Below are positions 28,146 to 38,179 of a stretch of DNA of 64,000 nucleotides, in pieces. Under the pieces are notes generated by a model, which did no database searches, was not told where the DNA came from, and saw only the letters and a list, made by a program, of their open reading frames with translations. A program made the translations under genes and the position numbers. Source of the stretch: Actinotalea lenta (GTDB taxonomy: Bacteria > Actinomycetota > Actinomycetes > Actinomycetales > Cellulomonadaceae); the NCBI RefSeq assembly GCF_030586465.1, contig NZ_JAUQYP010000001.1, positions 2,364,905-2,428,904 of the forward strand, given 5' to 3'. How positions within the stretch are numbered: the stretch's first letter is position 1; each line of letters starts with the position of its first letter.

Positions 28146-29962
28146 GCCGGATCGCGCGGCGCGCCACCAGCGCGCGCGGACGAGCCCGCGGTCTCGACGG
28201 TCCCCTCCGGCGCCGGGGTCGCGTCGACCCCGGTCTCCTTGCGCTGCTCGGCGCTGATGGGTGCCGGTGCGCCGGTCAGCGGGTCGTACCCGCCGCCCGA
28301 CTTGGGGAACGCGATGACGTCGCGGATCGAGTCGCTGCCGGTCAGCAGCATGACGATCCGGTCCCACCCGAACGCGATCCCGCCGTGCGGCGGGGCGCCG
28401 AACGCGAATGCGTCCAGGAGGAAGCCGAACTTCTCCCTGGCCTCGTCCGGCCCGATGCCCATGACCGCGAACACCCGCTCCTGGACGTCGCGCCGATGGA
28501 TACGGATCGAGCCGCCGCCGATCTCGTTGCCGTTGCACACGATGTCGTAGGCGTACGCGAGGGCGTTCGCCGGGTCGGACTCGAAGGTGTCGATCCAGTC
28601 CGGGTTGGGCGACGTGAAAGCGTGGTGCACGGCGGTCCACTGACCACCGCCCACCGCCACGTCGTCGTCCTCACCCACCGGCTTGAACAGGGGCGCGTCG
28701 ACCACCCAGACGAACGACCAGGCCGACTCGTCGACGACGCCGACGCGCCGGGCGATCTCCTGGCGCGCAGCGCCGAGCAGCGCCCGGGACTCCGATGCCT
28801 TGCCCGCCGCGAAGAACACGCAGTCGCCAGGTTCAGCGCCGACGGCGGCCACGAGGCCCTCGCGCTCGGCGTCGGACAGGTTCTTGGCGACGGGGCCGCC
28901 GAGCTCGCCGTCCTCGGAGACCGTGACGTAGGCCAGGCCGCGGGCGCCGCGCTGCTTCGCCCACTCCTGCCAGGCGTCGAACGTGCGCCGCGGCTGGGAG
29001 CCGCCGCCGGGCATGACCACGGCGCCCACGTACGGCGCCTGGAACACCCGGAACGGCGTGTCGGCGAAGTAGTCCGTCAGCTCCACGAGCTCCAGGCCGT
29101 AGCGCAGGTCGGGCTTGTCCGTGCCGTACTTGCGCATCGCCTCGGCGTACGTGATCCGCGGGATGGGGGTCGGGATCGTGTACCCGATGAGCTCCCACAG
29201 CGCGACGAGGATCTCCTCGGACACGGCGATGACGTCGTCCTGCTCGACGAAGCTCATCTCGACGTCGAGCTGGGTGAACTCCGGCTGCCGGTCGGCCCGG
29301 AAGTCCTCGTCCCGGTAGCAGCGGGCGATCTGGTAGTACCGCTCCAGCCCGGCGACCATGAGCAGCTGCTTGAACAGCTGGGGACTCTGCGGGAGCGCGT
29401 ACCAGGAGCCGGGGGCCAGCCGCGCGGGCACCACGAAGTCCCGCGCACCCTCCGGCGTCGACCGGGTCAGGGTCGGGGTCTCGGTCTCGACGAATCCGTG
29501 CGCGTCCAGGACCCGGCGTGCCGCAGCATTGGCCCGCGCACGCAGGCGGAGCGCGGCCGCGGGCCCGGGACGGCGCAGGTCCAGGTAGCGGTGCCGCAGC
29601 CGCGCCTCCTCGCCCACCTGCTCGTCGAGCGCGGAGGACACCTGGAACGGCAGCGGTGCGGCCTCGTTGAGCACCACGACGTCGCTCGCGGTCACCTCGA
29701 TCTCGCCCGTGGCCAGCTGCGGGTTCTCGTTGCCCTCCGGGCGGCGCCCGACCGCGCCGGTGACCTGGAGCACGTACTCGTTTCGCAGGCCGTGCGCGAC
29801 GTCCTCGTCGCGGATCACCACCTGCGCGACACCCGAGGCGTCTCGCAGGTCGATGAACGCCACGCCGCCGTGATCACGCCGCCGGTCCACCCAGCCGGTG
29901 AGCGTGACGGTCTGGCCGGAGTGCTCGGCCCGCAGGGAGCCGGCGTCGTGGGTGCGGAGCAC
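28142..29962 (-). CDS. aspS: Aspartyl-tRNA synthetase
   Basis: A class IIb synthetase of 606 residues. The OB-fold anticodon domain begins [24 protein letters not shown]. Motif 2 is [20 protein letters not shown]. The bacterial insertion (GAD) domain lies between, and motif 3 is [13 protein letters not shown] near the C-terminus. Whether it also charges tRNA-Asn cannot be read from sequence alone. The stop overlaps the GNAT gene. hisS lies 106 bp upstream, the hisS-aspS pairing common in actinobacteria. Confidence 0.97.
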   Translation of the reverse strand: MLRTHDAGSLRAEHSGQTVTLTGWVDRRRDHGGVAFIDLRDASGVAQVVIRDEDVAHGLRNEYVLQVTGAVGRRPEGNENPQLATGEIEVTASDVVVLNEAAPLPFQVSSALDEQVGEEARLRHRYLDLRRPGPAAALRLRARANAAARRVLDAHGFVETETPTLTRSTPEGARDFVVPARLAPGSWYALPQSPQLFKQLLMVAGLERYYQIARCYRDEDFRADRQPEFTQLDVEMSFVEQDDVIAVSEEILVALWELIGYTIPTPIPRITYAEAMRKYGTDKPDLRYGLELVELTDYFADTPFRVFQAPYVGAVVMPGGGSQPRRTFDAWQEWAKQRGARGLAYVTVSEDGELGGPVAKNLSDAEREGLVAAVGAEPGDCVFFAAGKASESRALLGAARQEIARRVGVVDESAWSFVWVVDAPLFKPVGEDDDVAVGGGQWTAVHHAFTSPNPDWIDTFESDPANALAYAYDIVCNGNEIGGGSIRIHRRDVQERVFAVMGIGPDEAREKFGFLLDAFAFGAPPHGGIAFGWDRIVMLLTGSDSIRDVIAFPKSGGGYDPLTGAPAPISAEQRKETGVDATPAPEGTVETAGSSARAGGAPRDPA

Positions 29963-30068
29963 GGTCGATCCTTCGCTTGGGGGTGCTGCGCCCGATCGGA
30001 CGCCGCAGGCGATCTTAGTTGGCCCGCGAGCCCCCTCGCGCGGCCGGCCCGGCGCGGGGGCTGAGCGG

Positions 30069-31421
30069 TCAGGAGGCGGCGATCACGCGTGGCATCAGGT
30101 CGTCCTCGCCCGGCCACCAGGAGCCGGGGTCGGCCGCGACCTGCTCGCCCGACCTGATGTCCTTGACCTCTCCGGCGTCGGGGAACCACACGTACGGGAT
30201 GCCGCGCCGGTCGGCATGCCGGATCTGCTTGCCGAACTTGGCTGCGGTCGGGGCGACCTCGACCGGGATCCCCCGGGCGCGCAGCGCCTGCGCGACGCGG
30301 TCGGACTCCGCGCGCGACGTCTCGTCCGTCACCGCGACCAGGACCGCGCTGGGCACCGCGCGAGTGACCGTCACCAGGCCCGCCGACAGCAGGCGCGCCA
30401 CCAGGCGGGAGACCCCGACGGAGATCCCGACGCCCGGGTACGTGGTTGCCCCGTCGCTGGCCAGGGAGTCGTACCGCCCGCCCGAGCAGATCGATCCGAG
30501 GTTCTCGTGGCCCACCAGCACCGTCTCGTAGACGGACCCGGTGTAGTAGTCCAGACCACGGGCGATCTTCAGGTCGGCCACCAGGGTGCCCGGCGCGGTC
30601 GCGGCGGCCGCCTCGAGGAGCTGCGCGAGCTCGGTGAGGCCGCTCTCGAGCAGCGCGTTGTCGGCACCGTGGTGCGCAGCGAGCTGTCGGACCTGGTCGA
30701 CCACGACGACATCGGAGCCACGCAGCTCGGCCAGCGCCAGGAGCGCGACCGCCTGGTCGCCGGTCGCGCCGGCCTCCGAGACGAGCTGCTCGGTCACGGC
30801 CTCAGGGCCCACCTTGTCGAGCTTGTCGATCGAGCGCAGCACGGCCTCGACGTCCGTCAGGCCCAGCCCCGTGGCGAACCCCTCGACCACCTTGCGGTTG
30901 TTCACCAGGACCTGGACGGCAGGCATGCCGATCTCACGCAGCCGGGCGAAGGCCTCCGCGACGACGAGTGCCACCTCGACCTCGTAGTGGAAGGGCAGCT
31001 CGCCGGCGCCGACCACGTCGATGTCGGCCTGGCAGAACTCCCGGAACCGGCCGTCCTGCGGCCGCTCTCCGCGCCACACCTTCTGGATCTGATAGCGCTT
31101 GAAGGGAAACGTCAGCCGGCCGGCGTTCTCCAGAACGTACCGGGCGAACGGCACCGTGAGGTCGAAGTGCAGGCCGAGGCCCTGCTCCGGGTGGTCGGCT
31201 GCGGCGGCCTCGTCGTCCTGGAGCCGACGCAGGACGTACACCTCCTTGGAGGTCTCCCCCTTGCGCAGCAGCTGGTCGAGCGGCTCCACGGCACGGGTCT
31301 CGATCCCTGCGTACCCGTACAGCTCGAAGGTGTGGCGCAGCGTGTCCAGAACGTGCTGCTCCACGATCCGGCCGGCAGGCAACCACTCCGGGAAACCGGA
31401 CAGGGGGGTGGGGCGGGCCAT
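30069..31421 (-). CDS. hisS: Histidyl-tRNA synthetase
   Basis: A class IIa synthetase. The start ATG 31421 ([15 protein letters not shown]) has AAGGACCTCGAG upstream; a longer frame into the next gene is rejected. It has 450 residues. Motif 1 region [11 protein letters not shown], motif 2 [22 protein letters not shown], histidine-binding [12 protein letters not shown] and motif 3 GGRYDSLA are all present. The C-terminal anticodon domain ends in a Trp-containing tail. It lies 19 bp after the hydrolase gene. Confidence 0.97.
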   Translation of the reverse strand: MARPTPLSGFPEWLPAGRIVEQHVLDTLRHTFELYGYAGIETRAVEPLDQLLRKGETSKEVYVLRRLQDDEAAAADHPEQGLGLHFDLTVPFARYVLENAGRLTFPFKRYQIQKVWRGERPQDGRFREFCQADIDVVGAGELPFHYEVEVALVVAEAFARLREIGMPAVQVLVNNRKVVEGFATGLGLTDVEAVLRSIDKLDKVGPEAVTEQLVSEAGATGDQAVALLALAELRGSDVVVVDQVRQLAAHHGADNALLESGLTELAQLLEAAAATAPGTLVADLKIARGLDYYTGSVYETVLVGHENLGSICSGGRYDSLASDGATTYPGVGISVGVSRLVARLLSAGLVTVTRAVPSAVLVAVTDETSRAESDRVAQALRARGIPVEVAPTAAKFGKQIRHADRRGIPYVWFPDAGEVKDIRSGEQVAADPGSWWPGEDDLMPRVIAAS

Positions 31422-31440
31422 CTCGAGGTCCTTCCTGACG

Positions 31441-32121
31441 TCAGTGCGCAGCGCGCAGGAACGGGTTGCTGCGCAGCTCGGCAGCGATGCTGGTGCGGGG
31501 CCCGTGGCCGGGGACGACCTGGACCTCCCCGGGGAGCATGGCGAGACGACGCAGACTGTCCGCCATCGCTCGTTCGTCGCCGCCGGGAAGATCCGTCCGC
31601 CCGATGGTCCCGGCGAACAGGACGTCACCGGTCAGCACCGTCCGGACACCGTCCACGTGCACCAGGTAGGCGGTGGAGCCTTCCGTGTGGCCGGGCAGGT
31701 GCCAGGCCTCGAGCTGGTCGGTCATGCCCACGTCCAACGGCCTCGGCGCGTCCGGCTCGGCCGTGAACGTGGCGACCCGGGGCGGCTCGACGGGTCCGGG
31801 CAGGTCCGACATCGCACGGAGCTGCCCGCCGAGCGGGCCCAGCGTCCCGAAGGGCTCCGCGAGACGGTAGGCGTCGGCCTCGTGCACATGCAGCGGCACG
31901 GCCCACTCGCGGCACAGGCGGCCGGAGTCCCAGGTGTGGTCGACGTGCCCGTGGGTGGCCAGCACCCCGACCGGTGTCCAGCCCTCCCGGTCCACGATCC
32001 GCAGGATGCGTTCCGCCACGCCGCCTCCGGCGTCGACAACCGCGACCCGGGCGTCGGAGTCGACGACCAGGACGCAGGTCGCGCCGAGCAACGGCGCCTC
32101 CACGGTCCTCAGGAGCACCAC
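31441..32121 (-). CDS. Metallo-beta-lactamase-fold hydrolase (glyoxalase II-like)
   Basis: A 226-residue hydrolase with the dizinc motif THGHVDHTWD, then LPGHTEGSTAYL, TGDVLFAGTIGR and PGHGP. This spacing matches the small glyoxalase II-like enzymes found next to hisS in actinobacteria. The substrate is not known; hydroxyacylglutathione is unlikely because actinobacteria use mycothiol. It is probably cotranscribed with hisS and aspS. Confidence 0.88.
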   Translation of the reverse strand: MVLLRTVEAPLLGATCVLVVDSDARVAVVDAGGGVAERILRIVDREGWTPVGVLATHGHVDHTWDSGRLCREWAVPLHVHEADAYRLAEPFGTLGPLGGQLRAMSDLPGPVEPPRVATFTAEPDAPRPLDVGMTDQLEAWHLPGHTEGSTAYLVHVDGVRTVLTGDVLFAGTIGRTDLPGGDERAMADSLRRLAMLPGEVQVVPGHGPRTSIAAELRSNPFLRAAH

Positions 32122-32453
32122 CGCAGCCTAGTGGCGTCACCACGCGGACCCGTCGAGGGCGGCTGCCTAGACTGTGGGCTGCCCGCACCGTCGCGGGTCG
32201 GGCGGAAGGGGACCACTCGTGGCCAGCGGGCACGAACGGCAGGCCGCTCGCCGCGGGCGCGCGACACGGCTCCCACGCCGGCAGGCCCCGCGGCCACCCG
32301 GCGCCACCGCGCGCGCGAAGCAAGCCGGTACGGTGTCCGTGGCAGGAAGCGAGTGCGACGTGCAGGTCTCGGTCCACCCCGTCGGGGTGGCGGTGGCCGG
32401 CGCGACGCCGACCACCCGGTGATCCGGGCAACGATGGAGAAGGTGGAGACCCA
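32122..32453 (+). promoter_or_regulatory. Divergent intergenic region with promoter candidate
   Basis: A 332-bp region between the hydrolase and DUF349 genes. A -10 like TAGACT lies at 32168-32173 on the plus strand with a weak CGGACC 17 bp upstream. Many actinobacteria carry a peptidyl-prolyl isomerase gene here. Instead there is only the short frame listed separately. Confidence 0.35.
32219..32422 (+). CDS. Short unidentified frame, possible gene remnant
   Basis: A 67-codon frame from GTG 32219 with a good ribosome-binding site (GGAAGGGG 7 bp upstream). The product starts VASGHERQAARRGRATRLPRRQ, an Arg/Ala-rich opening vaguely like the N-termini of actinobacterial cyclophilins usually encoded here, then degenerates with no transmembrane or catalytic region. 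It could be a small protein, a decayed peptidyl-prolyl isomerase gene or chance. Low confidence. Confidence 0.25.
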   Translation: MASGHERQAARRGRATRLPRRQAPRPPGATARAKQAGTVSVAGSECDVQVSVHPVGVAVAGATPTTR

Positions 32454-34106
32454 GTGAGCGAGACCGACCCCGAGGCCACGCAGGCCGCGCCGGAGCCGGC
32501 CGCCCCGGCCGGGGAGACGACCGAGGCGACGTCCGCGCAGGAGACCACCGCCGAGACCGTCGAGGAACCCGAAGCGGCCCAGCCGCCCGAGACCGTCGAG
32601 GAACCCGAAGCGGCCCAGCCGCCGGTGGCCGCCGATGCGACTCCGGCAAGCCCAGCGCCGACGGGCACGGTCCGGCCGGCTGACGACCCCGTCGCCGCAC
32701 CCGAGGCCCCGCCCGTGACGGCCGCGCCCGCACCCGAGGCCCGACCGGTACCGCGGCCGCCGCTGCCCACACCACGGCCCGGCCGTCCCACGCCCAAGAC
32801 CGTCGCAGCCCCCACGCCCAGCGTCCCGGCACCCCCGGACCTGACACCCGCCGAGGAGGCGGAGGCGGCCGCGTTCGGCCGTGTCGACGCCGACGGCACG
32901 GTGTGGGTGCGCGAGTCCGCCGGTGAGCGGACCGTGGGCCAGTACCCCGGCGCGGACGCCGACGAGGCCCTCGCGCTGTACGTGCGGCGGTACGCCGACC
33001 TGCGAGCCTCGGTCCTGCTCTTCGAGGCGCGCCTGTCGACCGACCTGTCCGCGCGGGAGATCGACTCGACACTGGAGCACCTGACTGCCGAGCTCGCCGA
33101 GCCCGCAGCGGTCGGCGACCTCGACGGGCTGCGCGCTGAGCTCGAGCGGCTGCGCAGCCTGGCGGCGGAGCGCAAGGCGGCCGCAGAGGCCGAGCGCGCG
33201 GCGGCCAAGGCCCGCGCCGTCGAGGCGCGCACCGAGCTCGTCGAGGCTGCGGAGAAGATCGCCGCGACCGACCCGGCGAAGATGCAGTGGCGCCCCGCCG
33301 GGGACCAGCTGCGCTCGCTGCTCGACCAGTGGAAGGACGCCCAGCGCAACGGGCCGCGCATCGACCGTCCCACCGAGGACGCCCTCTGGAAGCGGTTCAG
33401 CCACGCACGTTCGACGTTCGACCGCGAGCGTCGCCGGTTCTTCAGCGAGCTGGAGAAGTCGAACGCGCAGGCCAAGGAGGTCAAGGCAGCGCTCGTGGCC
33501 GAGGCCGAGGCCCTCGCGGGCAGCACCGACTGGGGGCCGACGTCCGGGGCGTTCCGGGACCTCATGGCGCGCTGGAAGGCGGCAGGACGCGCCGGGCGCA
33601 AGGACGACGACGCCCTGTGGGCACGGTTCCGCGCGGCCCAGGACACGTTCTTCGCTGCGCGCGACGCTGCCAACCGCGCGACGGACGCCGAGTTCCAGGC
33701 GAACCTCGAGGTCAAGCTCGGGCTCCTCGAGCAGGCGGAGGCCCTCCTGCCGATCACCGACCTCACCTCCGCGAAGGCCACCCTGCGCGACATCCAGGCC
33801 AAGTGGGACGCCGCGGGCAAGGTGCCGCGGGGGGATCTGCAACGTGTCGAGGGTCGGCTGCGCGCCGTCGAGCAGGCCGTCCGGGACGCGGACCAGGCGC
33901 ACTGGCGTCGCACCAACCCGGAGACCCGGGCTCGTGCCGAGGGCGCCGCCGCGCAGCTGTACGCCGCCATCGCAGCGCTCGAGGACGACCTCGAGAAGGC
34001 CCGCCGGACCAACGACGCGCGCCGCATCAAGGAGGCGACCCAGGCGCTCGAGGCCCGGCGTTCCTGGCTGGAGCAGGTGGAGCGAGCGGCCGCCGAGTCG
34101 CGCTGA
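32454..34106 (+). CDS. DUF349 domain protein
   Basis: A 550-residue protein starting at GTG 32454 with AAGGTGGAG upstream. The first 130 residues are Pro/Ala/Glu-rich and disordered, including an exact tandem repeat. From about residue 140 come several DUF349 helical repeats (KMQWRPAGDQLRSLLDQWKDA, DWGPTSGAFRDLMARWKAAGRAG, LTSAKATLRDIQAKWDAAGKVPR), each with the conserved Trp. The function of DUF349 proteins is unsettled. The gene is convergent with rel, the neighbourhood seen in Streptomyces and relatives. Confidence 0.9.
   Translation: MSETDPEATQAAPEPAAPAGETTEATSAQETTAETVEEPEAAQPPETVEEPEAAQPPVAADATPASPAPTGTVRPADDPVAAPEAPPVTAAPAPEARPVPRPPLPTPRPGRPTPKTVAAPTPSVPAPPDLTPAEEAEAAAFGRVDADGTVWVRESAGERTVGQYPGADADEALALYVRRYADLRASVLLFEARLSTDLSAREIDSTLEHLTAELAEPAAVGDLDGLRAELERLRSLAAERKAAAEAERAAAKARAVEARTELVEAAEKIAATDPAKMQWRPAGDQLRSLLDQWKDAQRNGPRIDRPTEDALWKRFSHARSTFDRERRRFFSELEKSNAQAKEVKAALVAEAEALAGSTDWGPTSGAFRDLMARWKAAGRAGRKDDDALWARFRAAQDTFFAARDAANRATDAEFQANLEVKLGLLEQAEALLPITDLTSAKATLRDIQAKWDAAGKVPRGDLQRVEGRLRAVEQAVRDADQAHWRRTNPETRARAEGAAAQLYAAIAALEDDLEKARRTNDARRIKEATQALEARRSWLEQVERAAAESR
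32553..32623 (+). repeat. Tandem 36-bp repeat in DUF349 gene
   Basis: Two copies of a 36-bp unit (starts 32553 and 32589), identical except that the second lacks the last base. They encode ETVEEPEAAQPP twice in the disordered N-terminus. The identity at third codon positions indicates recent duplication, in frame. Confidence 0.9.
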
Positions 34107-34157
34107 CACCCGCCTGCCGGCACGTCGGCGCACCGCGGGCGCCGGCGGGCCGCGCGA

Positions 34158-36473
34158 CTACTCGGGCAGGTGTGCCGCGCCCGTGATCCGGTACACGTCG
34201 TAGACCCCGTCGACCTTGCGGACCGCGGCAAGCACCGAGTTCAGGTGGGTCGTCTCGGCCATCTCGAAGACGAACCGGGAGATGGCCACCCGGTCGCGGC
34301 TCGTCGACACCGTCGCGGACAGGATGTTGACGTGGTGGTCGGACAGGACCCGCGTCACGTCGGACAGCAGGCGGCTGCGGTCGATCGCCTCGACCTGGAT
34401 CTGGACCAGGAACACCGTCCCGGCGCCCGGGGCCCACTCGACCTCGACGATCCGCTCGGGCTGGTCGCGCAGGCCCGCGAGGTTGCCGCAGTCGGCCCGG
34501 TGAACGCTCACGCCGGCACCACGGGTGATGAAGCCGATGATCTCGTCGCCGGGCACCGGGGTGCAGCACTTCGCGAGCTTGGTCCACACGTCGCCGACAC
34601 CCTTGACGCTGACCCCGGACTCGCCGCCCCGCGAGGTGGTACGCGCCTGACCGGGGCGGGTGACCTCCGCCAGGTCCTCCTCGGCGGAGGACTCCCCGCC
34701 CAGCGACTGCACCAGCTTGTGCACCACGGTCTGGGCGGAGACCTGCTGCTCCCCTACCGCGGCGTACAGCGCCGACACGTCGGCGTAGCGCATCTCGTTG
34801 GCCAGCGTGACCAGTGCCTCGTGCGACAGGAGCCGTTGGATCGGCAGGTTCTGCTTGCGCATCGCCTTGGCGATCGCATCCTTGCCGTGCTCGATGGCCT
34901 CCTCGCGGCGCTCCTTGGAGAACCACTGCCGGATCTTGTTGCGCGCTCGGGGGCTCTTGACGAAGGTCAACCAGTCCTGGGACGGTCCCGCTGTCTCCGA
35001 CTTCGAGGTCAGCACCTCGACGACGTCGCCGTTCTCCAGCTCGGAGTCCAGCGGCACCAGCCGGTTGTTGACCCTGGCGCCCATCGTCCGGTGGCCCACC
35101 TCGGTGTGTACCGCATAGGCGAAGTCCACCGGGGTGGACCCCGACGGGAGGGCGATGACCTCGCCCTTGGGCGTGAAGACGTAGACCTCCGACCCGCGGA
35201 TCTCGAACCGCAGCGAGTCCAGGAACTCGTTGGGATCCGCGGTCTCCTGCTGCCAGTCCACCAGCTGGCGCAACCACGCCATGTCCGTCGCCGCGTCGGG
35301 CGCGCCGCCCTTGGGGTGCTTGGCCTGGTCCTTGTACTTCCAGTGCGCCGCGATGCCGTACTCCGCCCGGCGGTGCATGTCGTGCGTCCGGATCTGGATC
35401 TCGACGGGCTTGCCCCCCGGGCCGATCACCGTGGTGTGCAGCGACTGGTACATGTTGAACTTGGGCATCGCGATGTAGTCCTTGAACCGGCCGGGCACCG
35501 GGTTCCACCGCGCGTGCAGGGCGCCGAGGGCCGCATAGCAGTCCCTCACCGTGTCGACCAGCACACGGACACCCACCAGGTCGTAGATGTCGGAGAAGTC
35601 GCGACCCCGGACGATCATCTTCTGGTAGATCGAGTAGTAGTGCTTGGGCCGGCTGGTCACCGTCGCGCGGATCTTCGCGGTGCGCAGGTCGGCCGTGACC
35701 TGCTCACGCACCTGCGTGAGGTACTCGTCCCGGGCTGGGGCGCGCTCGGAGACCAGGCGCACGATCTCGTCGAACACCTTGGGGTACAGGGTGTGGAAGG
35801 ACAGGTCCTCGAGCTCCCACTTGATCGTGTTCATCCCGAGGCGGTGCGCGAGCGGCGCATAGATCTCGAGCGTCTCGCGCGCCTTGCGCTCGGCGGACTC
35901 CGCGGACACGTACTTCCAGGTGCGTGCGTTGTGCAGCCGGTCGGCGAGCTTGATGACCAGGACCCGGATGTCGCGGGCCATCGCGACGACCATCTTGCGC
36001 ACGGTCTCGGCCTGCGCCGCCTCGCCGTAGACCACCTTGTCGAGCTTGGTGACGCCGTCGACCAGCTTGGCGACCTCCTCGCCGAACTCGGACCGCAGGC
36101 GGTCCAGCGAGTAGTCGGTGTCCTCCACGGTGTCGTGCAGCAGCGCGGCCGCCAGAGTCGACGTCGTCATGCCGAGCTCGGCGAGGATCGTCGCCACCGC
36201 GACCGGGTGCGTGATGTACGGGTCGCCGCTCTTGCGCAGCTGACCCCGGTGCGCCGTCTCGGCGACCTCGTAGGCACGCAGGAGCACTCCGACGTCGGCC
36301 TTGGGGTGGTTGGCCCTCACGGCCTGCAGGACCGGCTCGAGTGCAGGCGGCGTCGGCGAGACGCTGCGGGCGACGAGCCGCTCCCAGCGCGTGCGGTTCC
36401 GCGACGCCGATGACGTCTCGGGGGCGGCTGCGGCCACCGGCACAGCGGGGCCGGCAACGTCCTGATCGCTCAT
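34158..36473 (-). CDS. rel: Bifunctional (p)ppGpp synthetase/hydrolase Rel
   Basis: The single long RSH enzyme of the stringent response, 771 residues. The hydrolase HD domain has [10 protein letters not shown]. The synthetase domain has the RFKD motif ([24 protein letters not shown]), the form found in bifunctional Rel rather than monofunctional RelA. A TGS domain ([16 protein letters not shown]), a Cys-containing conserved region ([18 protein letters not shown]) and an ACT domain follow. Its neighbour apt lies directly upstream, as in most Gram-positive bacteria. Confidence 0.97.
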   Translation of the reverse strand: MSDQDVAGPAVPVAAAAPETSSASRNRTRWERLVARSVSPTPPALEPVLQAVRANHPKADVGVLLRAYEVAETAHRGQLRKSGDPYITHPVAVATILAELGMTTSTLAAALLHDTVEDTDYSLDRLRSEFGEEVAKLVDGVTKLDKVVYGEAAQAETVRKMVVAMARDIRVLVIKLADRLHNARTWKYVSAESAERKARETLEIYAPLAHRLGMNTIKWELEDLSFHTLYPKVFDEIVRLVSERAPARDEYLTQVREQVTADLRTAKIRATVTSRPKHYYSIYQKMIVRGRDFSDIYDLVGVRVLVDTVRDCYAALGALHARWNPVPGRFKDYIAMPKFNMYQSLHTTVIGPGGKPVEIQIRTHDMHRRAEYGIAAHWKYKDQAKHPKGGAPDAATDMAWLRQLVDWQQETADPNEFLDSLRFEIRGSEVYVFTPKGEVIALPSGSTPVDFAYAVHTEVGHRTMGARVNNRLVPLDSELENGDVVEVLTSKSETAGPSQDWLTFVKSPRARNKIRQWFSKERREEAIEHGKDAIAKAMRKQNLPIQRLLSHEALVTLANEMRYADVSALYAAVGEQQVSAQTVVHKLVQSLGGESSAEEDLAEVTRPGQARTTSRGGESGVSVKGVGDVWTKLAKCCTPVPGDEIIGFITRGAGVSVHRADCGNLAGLRDQPERIVEVEWAPGAGTVFLVQIQVEAIDRSRLLSDVTRVLSDHHVNILSATVSTSRDRVAISRFVFEMAETTHLNSVLAAVRKVDGVYDVYRITGAAHLPE

Positions 36474-36536
36474 CGGCCCTCCCCTCGCGCCCGGAACCTC
36501 GATTCTAGGTGCGCTACCTGGACGGGCCGCGACCGC

Positions 36537-37061
36537 TCAGTAGGTGAGCAGGGTCTGCACGACGTGGTCGGCCAGCCGGGAGCGCCCCTCCAGGAAGCTC
36601 AGCTCCATGAGGAACGACAGCGCCGCCACTTTGCTTCCCGCCTGCTCGAGGAGCTCCACCGTGGCCGCCGCGGTGCCTCCGGTGGCCAGCACGTCGTCGA
36701 CCACGAGCACCCGTGCGCCGTGCGCCATCGCGTCCCGGTGCACCTCGAGCACGGCGCTGCCGTACTCCAGGTCGTAGGCACCGGACAGGGTCTCGCGAGG
36801 CAGCTTCCCAGCCTTGCGGACCGGCACGAAGCCCACCCCCAGGGCCACCGCGACCGGCGCTCCGAGGATGAAGCCACGTGCCTCCATGCCGACCACCAGG
36901 TCGACCTCGGGTGCCTGCTGCGCGAGGTGACCGATCACCGCAGCGAACGTCGGCCCGTCGCCGAGCAGCGGCGTGATGTCCTTGAACACCACGCCGGGCG
37001 TCGGGTAGTCCGGGACGTCGCGCACCAACGCCGCGGCGCGCGACGCGATATCGCCGCTCAC
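36537..37061 (-). CDS. apt: Adenine phosphoribosyltransferase
   Basis: Salvages adenine to AMP using PRPP. A 174-residue protein with the opening DYPTPGVVFKDITPLLGDG, GMEARGFILGAPVA, and the PRPP-binding VLVVDDVLATGGTAAA. Starts at GTG 37061, overlapping the secF stop by GTGA. The secD-secF-apt-rel order is widespread in actinobacteria. Confidence 0.97.
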   Translation of the reverse strand: MSGDIASRAAALVRDVPDYPTPGVVFKDITPLLGDGPTFAAVIGHLAQQAPEVDLVVGMEARGFILGAPVAVALGVGFVPVRKAGKLPRETLSGAYDLEYGSAVLEVHRDAMAHGARVLVVDDVLATGGTAAATVELLEQAGSKVAALSFLMELSFLEGRSRLADHVVQTLLTY

Positions 37062-38179
37062 GAGGCGCGCCCCGCGCCCCGGCCGCCCTTGCGCCGCTTC
37101 GGCTGCGCGGCGATGCCGAGATGCTGACCCGGGACGGCCGCACCGACACGGACCTCCACGGTCCCGTCCTCGCCGAGGTCGCCGGCCTCAACCGCCGCGG
37201 CGCGCGCGTCGAGCACCGTCCTGGTGTGCTTCGCCACGGCGGGCTCCCGGTTGCGCAGGGACACCTCCACCGGGGTGGCGATGAAGATCGAGGAGAACGT
37301 CCCCGCGATGATTCCGATGAACAGCGCCAGCGCGATGTCTCGCAGCGTGCCGGCACCCAGGAGGAACGCACCGATGAACAGGATGCCGCTGACCGGGAGC
37401 AGCGCCACGACCGAGGTGTTGATCGAGCGCACCAGGGTCTGGTTCAGCGCCAGGTTGGACAGCTCGGCGTGCGTGTACCGCTTCTGGTCGAGCAGCCGCG
37501 CGTTGTTCTCCCGGACCTTGTCGAACACCACGACGGTGTCGTAGATCGAGTAGCCGAGGATCGTGAGGAACCCGATCACGGTAGCCGGGCTGACCTCCCA
37601 GCCGACGCCCGCGTACATGCCGACCGTGATGATCATGTCGTGCACGAGGGCAACGAGAGCCGCCACCGCCATCCGCCAGTTGCGGAAGTAGATCGTCATC
37701 ACGAGGGAGACGAGCACGAGGAACACCAGCAGACCCCGGACGGCCTTGTTCGTGACGTCGGCGCCCCAGCTCGGACCGATGAACTGGGAGGAGACGTTCG
37801 CTCCGTCGTAGGCCTTGGACAACGCGTCCGCCGCCTGGGTGGTCTGGTCCGAGCTCAGCTTCGAAGTCTGCACACGCAGCGACGGGCTCGACGACGCCAC
37901 CCCCACGACGGAGACCCGAACCTGCTCGTCGGGCTTCACCGAGTGGACGGCGTCGATCGCCGGCTGCTGCTCCGTGCTGGAGACGCCCGAGATGATGAAC
38001 TCCGAACCACCCCGGAAGTCGATGCTCGGGGTGATGCCCTTGAAGATCAGGAGCAGGGCGGACACGACGATGATCACGCCGGAGAGCGTGTACCACCAGC
38101 GGCGACGCTGGACGATCGGGTACGACTTGCGGCCGGTGTAGAGGTCGGCGCCCCAGCGGCTCATGCGGGTGCTGGCCAT
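37058..38179 (-). CDS. secF: Protein translocase subunit SecF
   Basis: A 373-residue membrane partner of SecD that uses the proton motive force to help complete secretion. It has six transmembrane helices and the family motifs GITPSIDFRGGSEF in the first periplasmic stretch, TVIGFLTILGYSIYDTVVVFDKVREN in the membrane core and RSINTSVVALLPV. The C-terminus is an extended basic tail (QPKRRKGGRGAGRAS). Its start shares one base with the secD stop. Confidence 0.97.
   Translation of the reverse strand: MASTRMSRWGADLYTGRKSYPIVQRRRWWYTLSGVIIVVSALLLIFKGITPSIDFRGGSEFIISGVSSTEQQPAIDAVHSVKPDEQVRVSVVGVASSSPSLRVQTSKLSSDQTTQAADALSKAYDGANVSSQFIGPSWGADVTNKAVRGLLVFLVLVSLVMTIYFRNWRMAVAALVALVHDMIITVGMYAGVGWEVSPATVIGFLTILGYSIYDTVVVFDKVRENNARLLDQKRYTHAELSNLALNQTLVRSINTSVVALLPVSGILFIGAFLLGAGTLRDIALALFIGIIAGTFSSIFIATPVEVSLRNREPAVAKHTRTVLDARAAAVEAGDLGEDGTVEVRVGAAVPGQHLGIAAQPKRRKGGRGAGRAS

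Noticed and set aside
31625..34231. An 868-codon minus-strand frame opposite the DUF349 gene
   Set aside because: The predicted product is Ser/Arg/Ala low complexity. The plus-strand DUF349 frame has conserved repeats and a good start.
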